The notes beneath the pieces are model-generated. The model ran no database searches, was not told where the DNA came from, and saw only the letters and a program-made list of their open reading frames with translations. A program made the position numbers and the translations under genes. Of a stretch of DNA of 40,230 nucleotides, positions 1-12,400 are shown in pieces (position 1 is the first letter of the stretch; each line of letters begins with the position of its first letter). Origin of the DNA: Phoronis australis (taxonomy: Eukaryota > Phoronida > Phoronidae); assembly GCA_002633005.1 (NCBI GenBank), contig NMRA01000051.1, forward strand, positions 1,103,298 through 1,143,527, written 5' to 3'.

Positions 1-1064
1 TCGTGGTTCAGTTTGCGCAAATGCTTCCAACCGAACAAAATGTTGGGCCCCCCCCTTGTGATATCCTAGATCCGCCACTGTATGTTATAACCTGTTTAAA
101 ACAGTTGAATTAAAACAATTGCATAAAATGTATATAAACATTAACATCACAACCCGGAAGAAAAATAACCAGTTATGCACTTCATCAAGAACCAACATAA
201 AATCTCAAAATAATAACAGATCATTATAACAACGAGTGCAAACATAGCAAAGATCTATTCAGAGTGATAGTTGCCAGCAACAGATAACAATAACCTTCCT
301 GGTTAAGGTTACGTAGAACCCAAGAAAAATGTCAAAATTTGGCCAAGTTTGGAACATCACATCTCAGAAATGGCTGATCCGATCCACATGAAACTTTCAG
401 ATAGCATGCTTTAGACACTGATCTCTATACCTTGCTAGTAATTGTTTTGAAATCTCCCACTCTTGCATGAGTTGCTATCAAAAAAGGACTTTCATGCTTT
501 TCATGAAAAAATATTAAAACTTGCATCAACGAAGTAATAATTTTGAAAATTGTTTTTTTAGACTCCATTTACATCTAATGAAATCTGGCCATGTTATTGG
601 TAACACTGTTTTGTTACTAATTTTATTTTTCGTAAATTTTACCACAAAGACCTGATAACATAAAGGATTTGTTAAAATGTCTAAAATCAAATTTTACTGT
701 ATTTCCGCTTTTTCAGAATATAAACCGGTAAATAAAACAACAAGAATGGATCAACTGAAATTTGAAATTTTCTGATGTAATAACTTCCTTTGTCAACAAA
801 AACAGGATAAAATTTACAATTTTATAGATATTTAGGTTAAGGACACAGGCAAGTCAATAAGGTTCTACATAACCTCAAACAGATTATTTTACAATCTGTG
901 TAATGATCTACTGTATGCCAATACAATGTTAGCCAGCTAACAACCATGTGTACGTTATTTCCAGAGAGCAATACACTGATGAAACTGACTGAGAACAATA
1001 CCAGCTACGAATGAGTATATCACATCAGGGCTGATACAGCCTGAATAAAACATTCAAGTCTTGG
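1..1064. other. Gene-free AT-rich sequence
   Basis: No convincing gene is seen here on either strand. The first 90 bases include a C-tract followed by GATCCGCCACTG, which looks like the end of a dispersed repeat, but no second copy was identified in the window. The rest may include the 3' flank of the neighbouring minus-strand glycosyltransferase and its decayed copy. Confidence 0.5.
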
Positions 1065-1490
1065 GACCATGAAAAGCAAGTTTGTCAGGAGTAAACTCAT
1101 TATAAATAGATATGAAGCGAGATTTATAAAGTTTCATCTTGACATTAAAAGGACCAAGGTGTCTAGAGACCTCAGGTAGTTCTGTGTGAACACATCTAAT
1201 TTTTGCATGACCAGTGCCAAGAAGACATCAAACCTAAACATACTGCATACCAATATATGTGTCTCTGGCAAGTTCTTGGTTTATCACATAGGTGGCAGCA
1301 GGAGCTAATGGTGGGAAAATCTGGGGTGGATGCTCTTCATTTGTCTAGAACCATTAACTCCCTTTTATATACCACGGACTGTGCTTGCCTTCAAACCAGC
1401 CCAAATGAAAATTTTTGACATCACTGACTTCATTTGACTACAAGAGTTTTTGCCAGAGCCAGAGGGTTGACTTGAGCATGTCAAATACCC
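1065..1490 (-). pseudogene. Decayed partial duplicate of the adjacent GT31 glycosyltransferase gene
   Basis: This stretch aligns by eye with the last third of the intact minus-strand gene at 1520-2755. Shared blocks include AGGAGTAAACTCA, AAGGACCAAGGTGTC, GTGCCAAGAAGACATCA, GGTGGCAGCAGGAGCTAATG and GTGCTTGCCTTC, in the same order and orientation. It corresponds to the part of the protein from the DDD catalytic region to near the C terminus. No long minus-strand reading frame survives, because there are small indels and many substitutions. It lies directly downstream of the parent's stop codon, so it is best read as a truncated tandem duplicate that lost function. It has no separate promoter or N-terminal membrane anchor. 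The outer edges are approximate. Confidence 0.8.
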
Positions 1491-1519
1491 TTTAATTTCA
1501 CAACACAGCACCATTTCTT

Positions 1520-2755
1520 TCAATTTCTTTGACCATGAAGAGCTTCCCAAGCAGCTATGAGTCTATCGGGAGTAAACTCACCCCAGACAGCTATCAAGCT
1601 AGATTCATCATGTCTTCTATTGACATTAGAAGGACCAAGGTGTCCAGAGACATCAATCCGTTCTGTGTGAAATGGGAAGATGCCTAATTTTTGCATAATC
1701 AATGCCAAGAAGACATCATCAAATCTAACTCTCTGCACGTACTGCAAAGCAACAGATACATCCGTGGCGAGTTCTTGGTTTAACACATAGGTGGCAGCAG
1801 GAGCTAATGGTGGGAATATCTGGGGTGGATACTCGTCATGTGACAAAAACCACTTACTCCCTTTAGTACGCGATGGACTGTGCTTGCCTTCGAACCAGCC
1901 CAAATAAAGTTTTTTGACTTCACTGACTTCATTCGACTGCAGAAGCTTTGCCAGAGGCATGGGGTTGACCAGCACATCATCATCAACAAAGACCAAGTAT
2001 CTAGCATCACTGCAATTTTTAACTGCCCAATGGATGGCAAATTCCATCTTTGCACTAGTATTGTTGTAACTGTCAAAGAAATCTCCTTGGATGAAATCAT
2101 GATACAAAGAGTTTTCATCACTGAGATCTTTTTGCTTTTGCTTGTCTTCTGACAATCCCAAAACAAAGATCCTTTTCACAACAGAAACTTTAACCACATC
2201 ATCACGTCCCCATGTCTGCCTTATAGCCATTCTCGATTGTATAGCAGACGGGTGACTTTTTATGAGGTAAACCAAAAACACTTTCGGTTGACAGTGATTT
2301 CCAATTAAAGTTGTGCAACACAAGATTGGGTTTATAGGAGAAACATCAATCGACTGTCCGTGCTGCCTTTTGTGGACAATATCAGTTAAATTCACGTCTA
2401 AAGGATAGTGCTGGAAGACAGTATCAGGAGGTTCAAGAACACTGGTTCTGGTAAGCGAAACCCATGGTGCCTTCTTTACATCTTTGACTCTAATACCGTT
2501 ATCCAAATGCATGGCATAAGTGATATTTATTTTATTTGGCTTCACTTTAAGTAGGCCTACTGTTCTATAAGCTAGCTGTTGCTGGTTAACTGGCCCGGAC
2601 GTCTCGTCTTTTTCCACGGGACTCAGTTTCCGTGCATAAAATAAGTAAAGAATGTTTGTTGCAATGAAAATGAAAATGATTGATATCAAGATTTTTCTAC
2701 TGCTGAGTACAAGAAGAGTCATGACCACTAAATTTTCGAGGACAGACCACCGCAT
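1520..2755 (-). CDS. Beta-1,3-galactosyltransferase / N-acetylglucosaminyltransferase family protein (GT31)
   Basis: This intronless gene encodes 411 residues. GT31 enzymes are Golgi type II membrane proteins that transfer galactose or GlcNAc in beta-1,3 linkage from a UDP-sugar to glycoproteins or glycolipids. A short N-terminal tail is followed by a hydrophobic anchor at about residues 22-41. The family motif RMAIRQTWG is at 175-183, the metal and UDP-sugar binding DDD at 258-260 (context LVFVDDDVLV), and the acidic FDDVFL motif at 345-350. N-glycosylation sequons occur near 77, 122, 231 and 247. The length suits the family. Met12 is an alternative start that would still keep the anchor. 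The DDVF form resembles B3GNT5 and Brainiac-type members, but donor and acceptor cannot be assigned from sequence alone. AS3MT starts 545 bp away in the opposite direction. Confidence 0.93.
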   Translation of the reverse strand: MRWSVLENLVVMTLLVLSSRKILISIIFIFIATNILYLFYARKLSPVEKDETSGPVNQQQLAYRTVGLLKVKPNKINITYAMHLDNGIRVKDVKKAPWVSLTRTSVLEPPDTVFQHYPLDVNLTDIVHKRQHGQSIDVSPINPILCCTTLIGNHCQPKVFLVYLIKSHPSAIQSRMAIRQTWGRDDVVKVSVVKRIFVLGLSEDKQKQKDLSDENSLYHDFIQGDFFDSYNNTSAKMEFAIHWAVKNCSDARYLVFVDDDVLVNPMPLAKLLQSNEVSEVKKLYLGWFEGKHSPSRTKGSKWFLSHDEYPPQIFPPLAPAATYVLNQELATDVSVALQYVQRVRFDDVFLALIMQKLGIFPFHTERIDVSGHLGPSNVNRRHDESSLIAVWGEFTPDRLIAAWEALHGQRN

Positions 2756-3299
2756 TTTCTAGGGCTAGGTCTAGGAGTTCCGACTTCCCATCGTGCAAAT
2801 TCGTATCCTTGTCTCGTGTGACAGTATCCAGTACAAGTCGGATCGCTTCAGACCGACAGTCATAGCGTAATGCCTCTGTTCCAAAGAGAGGATTGGAAAG
2901 ATAAAAACTTGCAAGTCATCTCAGCCTTGGGAAAGTCGCGGCAACAACCATGATAAAGAACAGCGACTGTCGCATTGCCTCAAAATAGGTCAAATTTACC
3001 CTGTCCTCTTTAACAACTAATTTTGAGCAATATAAAATAAAGAGTTCTCCCATATTTAAAACGAGAATAAATTTCTTTAAAATATGAGTGGCACATGATA
3101 AAATGTGTATCGTTTAGTTGTGACCAATATTGAGTTATGATTTCTCTCATTTTCTTCATATTCTTTTTAATTTTGCTTATTCTCCGCGGCATTTGACCTA
3201 AATGTTTGCTTTTTTAGGTCAAGGACCACGAACGCTTCCTTCGCGGTCACTGATGATCACAGGCTGTTTTGCACCTGACGTGGCGTAGTTTGAATTACA
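2756..3299. promoter_or_regulatory. Putative bidirectional promoter between the GT31 gene and AS3MT
   Basis: The two start codons diverge across only 544 bp, so both promoters must lie in or near this region or in upstream untranslated exons. Three AGGTCA-type nuclear-receptor half-sites are visible: AGGTCA at 2987-2992, TGACCT at 3194-3199 and AGGTCA at 3216-3221. The last two sit in 10-bp inverted arms (TTGACCTAAA at 3193-3202 and TTTAGGTCAA at 3213-3222) separated by 10 bp. No TATA box is obvious near either start. Use of these sites is inferred, not shown. Confidence 0.45.
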
Positions 3300-3466
3300 A
3301 TGGCAAGCACCGGATCTGACATTATCAGCGATGTTAAGGAATACTATGGGAAAGCTTTGAAGACCAAGGAAGATCTAAAGACTAATGCATGTATGACGGC
3401 ATGCGGGCCGACACAACCACACATCCGACAAGTTATGGGACTTATCCACGATGAAGTCGTGAGCAA
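3300..3466 (+). CDS. AS3MT exon 1
   Basis: Codes for residues 1-55 plus two bases of codon 56. It contains Cys31 in the TNACMTA context. The donor reads AA|GTGCGT. The start is the first ATG and matches the family N terminus. Confidence 0.93.
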
Positions 3467-6400
3467 GTGCGTAAAACCCGGGGGTGCTCCGTTTCACTGG
3501 GTGTTAGGTCTGTGTACCACACCAATGTGTTGTTGAAGAGCAGTGCCGGATTTAGAGGAGGAGGAGGAGGAGGGGGGGGGATTGTGTCGTGGAGACGGTG
3601 TGGCTCAGTGGTTTGAGCTCCGGGCTCACATTTGGGAGACGCGGGTTCGAATCCTGGCTTTACCATCGAGCATTGCACAAAAGTGTCCCAACTGAGTGCT
3701 TCTATAAGTTCTATAACAGCATTTTGTCGTGGAGACGGTGTGGCTCAGTGGTTTGAGCTCCGGGCTCACATTTGGGAGACGCGGGTTCGAATCCTGGCTT
3801 TACTGGTAGACCATCGAGCATTGCACAAAAGTGTCCCAACTGAGTGCTTCTATAAGTTCTATAACAGTTGTTCCATTTATTTCGTGAAATATTTGCCATC
3901 ACAGCAGTCAACACACATCAAACACTCTTAAATTACGACAGGAAATAAAGAGACGGAAGTTGGAATAGTTTGGCAAAAATCGGGCTAGGTCGGTGAAACG
4001 CGCCTCCAGTGTATGGAATCTTTACATTTTATCTCCGTTTTCGGGAGGAATTGAGTTAAAGAATGAATGGAGAGAAATTGAAGAGATTTCGAGAATGGAG
4101 TATGGCATGAGCTTTTTTGGTCGACGATCCTCATATTTTGTTTAGCGACTTGAGATTTTTGCCAGGTGCAACTTGGCGTCAAACTAAGTCAATGTATAAG
4201 GTAAATTCGTGGTGCTTTCTGTTCCATGAACAGACATTTGTGATAGCTCCTGCTAAAACCTATATGATTGTCACAGTTTTTTCTTTTTCATTCGTAGCTG
4301 AAAGGGAGCATGAACTCGCCTATGTTCAATCCATGAAGCTACATGAGTTCAGAAGCTTTGGTGATCATGGAACAATGAATTGCATAAAAATTGTATTGTG
4401 ACATTTTTTGTTCTAGGTACTATGGTTGTGGAATTATTGTTCCTGAATGTCTGGAAGGAGCAAACATTCTTGATCTGGGTAGTGGAAGCGGGCGGGACTG
4501 TTATGTTCTGAGCAAGCTGGTTGGTGAAAATGGTCATGTGACTGGGGTGGACATGACTGATGAACAGGTTTGTTGGTGAACATGATATGAAAACCGCTGA
4601 GTCATTCTGTCTCAAGTTGAGCGTTACTTTGCATTTGATGTGTGAAAAAATGACTTGATTTATACCTTTTCAAGGTGAGCACATATTTAAAGTCCGTGCT
4701 GCAAATCACAGGGTACTTAACCTCATGACTGTTTTTTTAACATCTACACAATATAAATCAAGTTGCAATAGATTAACATTTTCTTAAGCTGTATTTTGTT
4801 GGAAGATTTGACAAAATAAAATTTCACATGTCTGACATAGCTGTGTGCCAAATGGATCAAAAATTAAGGTACCGGCCATCAGGTGGTTGACTTTTGTAAT
4901 TGAATTTTAAAAGAGGCTCAAGCAACACCTGGCCAAAACACAATCCATTACTTGCACACTTTGGTGGCGCTGCAAAAATTAATGTTGTGCTTTGTTGTTT
5001 GGGACATAATACCTCATTTTAACATCAATTTTTACAATGCAGATGCGAAAGCGCTATTGTTCCAAACTTGCCAAATCATTTGTAATTTGGACACAACATC
5101 AAGTTTTCAAATTTCAAGCACAATGTCAAATTCATGCAAGTAGTATATGGCCAGGTGGCATAACCTGCTTTGGATGGGATAGACGTAGACTGGTTTATTG
5201 CAGTGCTATTTATAACTCACTGTGCCCAAGTTGGATGGTTTTAGGAAAAGAACCCACATCGTGTGCCCCTTAGTATACAAGCAATGCATGATGACAAGTC
5301 TAAGGCATCACAAAATGGGTTCAACTTCAGTATCCAAAACTGGCACTTTAGTGAAACCCTAAAAACATACTGTGGGCCAACCCCCTAATATCCCATCCAC
5401 ATGCAGACTTACCCTAAAACTTGCGCTAGTGCAACTTGTCCCACATTAAGCGAAGCGTACACACAGATATCTGATAACTGGGGTAAGGCAGACCTTGTTG
5501 CTCTCTGCATGACAATGGACAGCTGATGTGCATGTGGTGCATAAAAGAAGACCTGTCTGTATGTAACTGCAGCACACAATCACTTCCGCCTCGCCTCAGT
5601 TTTGCAGCCACACAGCGATTAGAAGTGGTGCAAGTTGTTACTCTTGAACAAGTTACCCTACCTTGACAAGGTGGAGTAAGTTGTCACAAGTATGGGAAGT
5701 TGAACTAGTTTAAGTAGCGTCCAGACAGCTCCAAAACCTAGTGACAACTAGGAGTAACTTGTTTTTATTGTTCTATGGTAAGTTTGTGTGTGGACAGCAC
5801 TTAAATCTGCCTAAGATGTATCTTTCAATTATTATTCACAGCTTGATGTGGCAAATAGACACAGTGATTATCACCGGGAAACTTTTGGCTACAGTAAGTC
5901 TAACGTGCGCTTCATCAAGGGTTACATAGAAAAACTGGACGAATGTGGGTTGGACGACAGCAGCTTTGATATCATTGTGTGAGTTGAAACATCAAATTCT
6001 TTGTTCACATTTCATTCGCCCAACTGTGTCAAAAGTCTAGATGCACCATAGTAGAGCTTTGAATTCATCCACTTTATGTAAAAACTTCAATAAAAAACCT
6101 CAAACAATTTTTACCTTAACTTGTTGGGAGCTGATTGGTCACTTTGATGAGAATAAATCCTGTGACGCTGTCATTTTGGGGTGGAGGGACGAAAGTTGTG
6201 ATATCTGGTATCCATCTTTGAGTAACTGTAGAGCTTCATCTCACGGCATTCTCCCTTGAAGGAGCCTATTGCCTTGCTATACGAGCTTCCACTGTTGCTC
6301 AGGTACTGACAAACTGTAATTTTAAAGTCCTGACACCCTGTAGTTTTGGAACGACATTTTTAATGAGGGCAAGCCCTTCAGCACTCAACGACGCTTTCTA

Positions 6401-9400
6401 TGAAGGCACCCTTATCCATTCACTCTATGTACACAGTCAAGTCAAGACAAGATCAACCCTTATCCATTCACTCTATGTACACAGTCAAGTCAAGACAAGA
6501 TCATAGGAACCCTTATCCATTCACTCTATGTACACAGTCAAGTCAATACAAGATCATAGGAACCCTTATCCATTCACTCTATGTACACAGTCAAGTCAAG
6601 ACAAGATCATATCAACCCTTATCCATTCACTCTATGTACACAGTCAAGTCAAGACAAGATCAACCCTTATCCATTCACTCTATGTACACAGTCAAGTCAA
6701 GACAAGATCAACCCTTATCCATTCACTCTATGTACACAGTCAAGTCAAGACAAGATCATAGGAACTGTTATCCATTCACTCTATGTACACAGTCAAGTCA
6801 AGACAAGATCATAGGAACCCTTATCCATTCACTATATGTACACAGTCAAGTCAAGACAAGATCATAGGAACCCTTATCCATTCACTCTATGTACACAGTC
6901 AAGTCAAGACAAGATCAACCCTTATCCATCATAGAAGGCGATATTTTTTCAAATGAGACAATATGATTTAGTCTCAAAGTGTGCGGAACTGTTCTGCACT
7001 TTTTTAATATCCACTTAGGGCCATAAAAAATGGTATGTAACAAATCTATACCTTACCCTAAACATGTTTACAATGTTACATTTTTATTTACTCAATTAGC
7101 ATTTTCTTAATTAGAAGTTCAATTTTTGCCTTGCGGAATATTCTGCACCCTTGCGGAACATTCCGCATTGAGTGCGCAATATTCTGCAGATTTTGCGGAA
7201 TGTTACGCAGATTTTGCGGAATATTACGCAGATTTTGTGGAATATTACGCAGATTTTGCGGAATATTACGCAGATTTTGCGGAATATTACGCAGATTTTG
7301 CGGAATATTACGCACTGCGCAAGTTTTGTGGAATACTGTGACTTGAGAAATATTATGTATATTTTGTGGAATAATAATCGAAATAATAATTTATTTTTAA
7401 AAATAAATGTGAAAGTTCCTGAAGGGTTCCACAAACAGAAAAGTTTAGCACAGGACTAAAATTTTTAATTTTCTCCCGGCCCAATAAACATGAATTACAT
7501 TCCATTCTCAATAGTACTTGAGAGTATAATGTGCCCACTCTCAATACTATATTAATCAATGTGACGGTTGCAGAAGGGTTCCACATGCGGAACGGTTCCG
7601 CAAACAGAATGGTTTTTTGGCAAACACAATTTTTTAAATTCTCATGACCAATAAAGTTAAAATGCATTCCATAATCAATACCACTTGAAAGTATCAATGT
7701 GACAATCCTAACAGTAATTAGTTGATCAATGTGACAGTTGCGGAACCGTTCCGCATGCGGAACCGTTCCGCAGACAATACTTTTGTGATCCTCATAAGTT
7801 TTAAAAAAGTTTTCTTGCACATTTCAGTTCAAATATACTCTATTCTCAATAGCATATGGAAATATCAATGTGTCAACATGAACAATGATTGATCAGTGGG
7901 GAACTTGCCGAATGGTTTGTGATGCAGAAATCTACCTCTAGCAGACTCGCGAAAAATTGACATCTTGTCTATGCCATTTTACCGCTTTTGGCAGAACCTT
8001 AACACAAGCCATGAAATATTGAAATCTTAACGTACAACAAGAATTAAACATAAAAGTATCAGAATTTCTACCCCAACAATAGTTAATTAATAAAAGAGAC
8101 AGTTGTGGAACCGTTCCGCATGCGGAACCGTTCTCCATGGGGAGCGATTTCCCAAACAAAATGGTTTTATGGGGTATTTCTTTTCATCAATCATCTTAAA
8201 ATGCATTCATTTTTCAATGCCACTTAAAACTTTCGATGTGACAATCCTAACAGTAATTAGTTGATCAATGTGATAGTTGTGGAACCGTTCCGCATGCGGA
8301 ACCATTCCGCAAACAAAACTTTTGTGACCCTCACAATTTTTAAAAAATTTTCTTGCACATTTCAGTTGAAGTATATTCTATTCTCAATAGCATATCAAAA
8401 TATCAATGTGTCAACATGAACAATGATTAATCAGTGTGGAACTTGCTCAATGGTTTGTGATGAAGAAACCTACCTCAAGCAGACTCGGGGAAAAATTGAC
8501 ATCTTCTCTATGCCATTTTACCGCTTTTGGTAGAACCTTAACTAAAGCCATGAAATATTCGAATCTTAACATACAAAAAGCATTAAACATAAAAGTATCA
8601 GAATTTCTACACTAACAATAATTAATTAATAAAAGTGACAGTTGCGGAACCATTCCGCATGCGGAACCGTTCCGCAAACAATACTTTTGTAATCCTCACA
8701 AGTTTTAAAAAATTTTTCTTGCACATTTCAGTTGAAATATACTCTATTCTCAATAGCATATGGAAATATCAATGAGTCAACATGAACAATGATTTATGAG
8801 GGGGAACTTGCTGAATGGTTTGTGATGCAGAAACCTACCTCAAGAAGACTCTAGAAAAATTGACATCGTGTATATGCCATTTTACCTCTTTTGACAGAAC
8901 CCACAAGTCATGAAATATTCAAATCTCAACGTACAACAAGCATTACACATAAAAGTATCAGAATTTGTACCCTAACAATAATTAATTAATAAATGTGACA
9001 GTTGCGGAACCGTTCCGCATGCGGAACCGTTCCGCAAACAATACTTTTGTGATCCTCACAGGTTTTAAAAAAATTTTCTTGTGCATTTCAGTTGAAATAT
9101 ACTCTATTCTTAATAGCATATGGAAATATCAATGAGTCAACATGAGAAATGATTAATAAGTGGGGAACTTGCTGAATGGTTTGTGATGCAGAAACCTACC
9201 TCAAGCAGACTCGGGGAAAAATCGACATATTGTCTATGACATTTTACCGCTTTTGGTAGAACCTTAACACAAGCCACGAAATATTCGAATTTTAATGTGG
9301 AACAAGCATTAAACATAAAAGTATCAGAATTTCTACCCTAACAATAATTAATTAATAAAAGTGACAATTGCGGAACTTCCGCATGCGGAAAAGTTCCGCA

Positions 9401-12400
9401 TGGGGAGCGATTTCTGAAACCAAATGGTTTTGCGTGGTATTTGATTTCACCAGTCAACTTAAAATGCATTCTATTATCAATGCCAGTATTGGTGTGAAAA
9501 TCCTAACAGTAATTAGTTGATCAATGTGACAGTTGCGGAATCGTTCCGCATGCGGAATGGTTCCGCAAACAATAGTTTTGTGATCCTCAAAAGTTTTTAA
9601 AAAAATTTCTGGTAGATTCCAGTTGAAATATACTCTACTCTCAATAGCATATGGAAATATCAATGTGTCAACATGAACAATGATTGATCAGTGGCGAACT
9701 TGCTGAATGGTTTGTGATGCAGAAACCTACCTAAAGCAGACTCGCGAAAAATTGACATCTTGTCTATGCCATTTTACCGCTTTTGGCAGAACCTTAACAC
9801 AAGCCATGAAATATTCAAATCTTAACGTACAACAAGCATTAAACACAAAAGTATCAGAATTTCTACCCTAACAATAATTAATTAATATAAGTGACAGTTG
9901 CGGAACATTTCTGCATGCGGAACCGTTCCGCAAACTATAGTTTTGTGGAGCTCACAATTTTTTAAACTTCTTACACATTAAGGTTGAAATATATTCTATT
10001 CTCAATAACACGTGAAAATATCAATGTGTCATCATGAGCAATAATTAATCAGTGAGGAACTTGTTGAATGGTTTTTGATGCANNNNNNNNNNNNNNNNNN
10101 NNNNNNNNNNNNNNNNNNNNNNNNNNNNNNNNNNNNNNNNNNNNNNNNNNNNNNNNNNNNNNNNNNNNNNNNNNNNNNNNNNNNNNNNNNNNNNNNNNNN
10201 NNNNNNNNNNNNNNNNNNNNNNNNNNNNNNNNNNNNNNNNNNNNNNNNNNNNNNNNNNNNNNNNNNNNNNNNNNNNNNNNNNNNTGGTAATTTCTCTTCC
10301 TTTCATTTCTCGATGCTGAATGTTCCAGCTTATAAGAATACTAGGACTGTATTATGGTGCTATTAGCAGTTTGTCAAGGCTCACACAATCGTGATTAATT
10401 GCAGTTCGAACTGTGTCATCAACCTGTCACCTGACAAACCGGCTGTGTTACGTGAAGCCTTCAGACTGTTGAAGACAGGAGGCGAGCTGTACTTCAGTGA
10501 CGTGTACGCGGACCGGGATTTACCAGATGATGTTCGCAAACACAAAGTCTTGTGGGGTAAGAATGATGGGTGCTCATAGATTTTCTTAGAATTGAGTACT
10601 GCAAAACTCGGGAATTCTAATCTCTCAGATAAATTTCATTGTTTGTTTAAACTCCTGTTTCCTCTTTGAGATTTTATTTGTCCCATCAGTCATCTGCTTT
10701 TCATTTTGTTGCAGGTGAGTGCATTGCAGGCGCCCTCTGGTGGAAGGATCTCATCCGACTGGCAGGAGAGATTGGATTCAGCCGTCCCAGAATTGTAGAG
10801 GCCAATGAAACTGTTATCGAAGACCCTGCCTTGAAGCAGGTCATAGGTAATGAAATAGGTGGAGTTTTACTGAATTGTGCCATTGAGACTGTGTAATGCA
10901 GAGGGTGGAGTCAAAAATGACACTTAAGTGGTCTCCTTTCCCTTTAAAACAGAAGAGCTTGCATTGCTAATGACCAATGGGGTAATCCTTTATCTATTTA
11001 TCTTGCCATACGACAGACAAGTCAACTTTCGCAGCAAGAACAGTTTAGCTAATTATTTGCATGGTTTCAAGAACAATTTGGTTAAGTTTACATTATTTAC
11101 AGAGTGATAACTGCCCTTTGAAAAATGGAAATTTTGGGAATTATTTTTGTGCGAAACAAGGGAAGAATTTGATTCCTCCAGCTCATTCAGATTGTTGAGA
11201 CTGCAGATTGGCAATACACTAAAAACCCAAAATGTTTTCCCACAGAGCTTTCATCAAACTACCGTACGAATTTGATCATGTTTTGTTCCAGGTGATGCCA
11301 AGTTTGCGTCTGTAACCTACCGCCTGTTTAAATTACCTGCAAACAAGGAGAGCGCCTCTGAGGTGATGTACGATGGGTCAGTGACTGGTTGTGCCAATGA
11401 GTTTAAGCTGGACTATAATCACAAGTTCAAGGTAGTCTGTGATGTAGCACTTATGTATTTTGTGACCATGTGTGTAGTTAATCAAGAAATGTCATGTTTT
11501 AATGTTAAAACGATATTCGTATTTTCCTGTGATTTTTGGTGTTCCTGCAGTAATTTGTAATTGTTTGCATTCATGTCATTATGTTCAGGGATCTAAGAAT
11601 CAGTAACCATCCATCATGAGAAATTCTGAAACCAGAATTTTCCTTGCTCAAAGTCAAGAATTTTAAAACTTTAAAGCTGCGTTTCGCCCCTGAATTGCTT
11701 CCTGAAGTGCTTTGGGATTTATAAACATTTCCACAGGCAATGTGTTCATGTGCCATGTTTGAGACTGCAATTTTATGATTGAGGCGCTGATGGTTTTGAT
11801 CTTCTTGTTAGTAACACAAATAGAACTGTATCATTGTAAGGGGATATTATGAGACCAATGTTATGAGAGTAAAAAGCCTTCTAAAAGTTCGATTTTTGTT
11901 TTTTAGCCAGCTGAGCGAGTCGAAATACTGCTTTAAGTGTAAGATAACTCTTTCTCACTGCTACACTGAGTAGTACTGAGAAAGGACGAGTCTGAATTCT
12001 CATTGGTTTTTGTTGCAACCTGCCATAAAAGTGGAGTTTTTATTGGTTGTCATATCATAGGAACTTTCAGTCATCACGATTGCTTGGATGTTGCGAAATG
12101 CCTAAATGACTTGCTGCAACAACAGCATTCTAAATGGATGTGTTCCACACAAGTTTGCGTTTTGCGATTCATTTTGAGACAAAAAGATGTCAAGTAAAAG
12201 ACCAGAACAATTCATAGTAATTTTCTGGCTCCTTCTCAGACCATTTTTGTAACAGTTTTCCAAGCCCGCACACAATGAGGCCTGCATGTCTTGAATCATT
12301 CGTTTACATCTCTTTGATAGTGCCATCTCCAGGTGTGGCACTGTGACTGAAAGAGGGTTCGAAACTCGGTCCTTTCCACTGTACTTTGTACTTTGTCAAT

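Larger units (their letters stand above)
3467..4416 (+). other. AS3MT intron 1
   Basis: Begins GTGCGT and ends TTGTTCTAG. It contains a GGA-rich tract at about 3554-3580, two tRNA-derived SINEs in tandem (3585-3867), and about 550 bp with nothing recognised. Confidence 0.85.
5979..10404 (+). other. AS3MT intron 3, repeat-rich
   Basis: The 4.4-kb intron holds a 47/53-bp minisatellite (6409-6929), a 21-bp minisatellite (about 7126-7330), a satellite-like palindromic array (about 7561-10082) and the assembly gap. The true length is unknown because the N run falls in the array. Confidence 0.85.

Noticed and set aside
3601-3660. Functional tRNA-Val gene
   Set aside because: The Pol III boxes are good, but the acceptor and anticodon stems do not pair well and a SINE tail follows.
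6400-6867. Open frames of 77-155 codons with repeated [14 protein letters not shown]
   Set aside because: They arise from a minisatellite open in several frames inside an AS3MT intron.
7088-7434. Heptad-like repeat proteins (NIPQNLR and others) on both strands
   Set aside because: A 21-bp tandem repeat gives periodic frames on both strands; there is no start context or family resemblance.
7568-9931. CRISPR array
   Set aside because: The conserved cores are palindromic and regularly spaced, but the spacers are near-identical repeats themselves and the DNA is from an animal.
10049-10319. Open frames crossing the gap
   Set aside because: They consist mostly of Ns.
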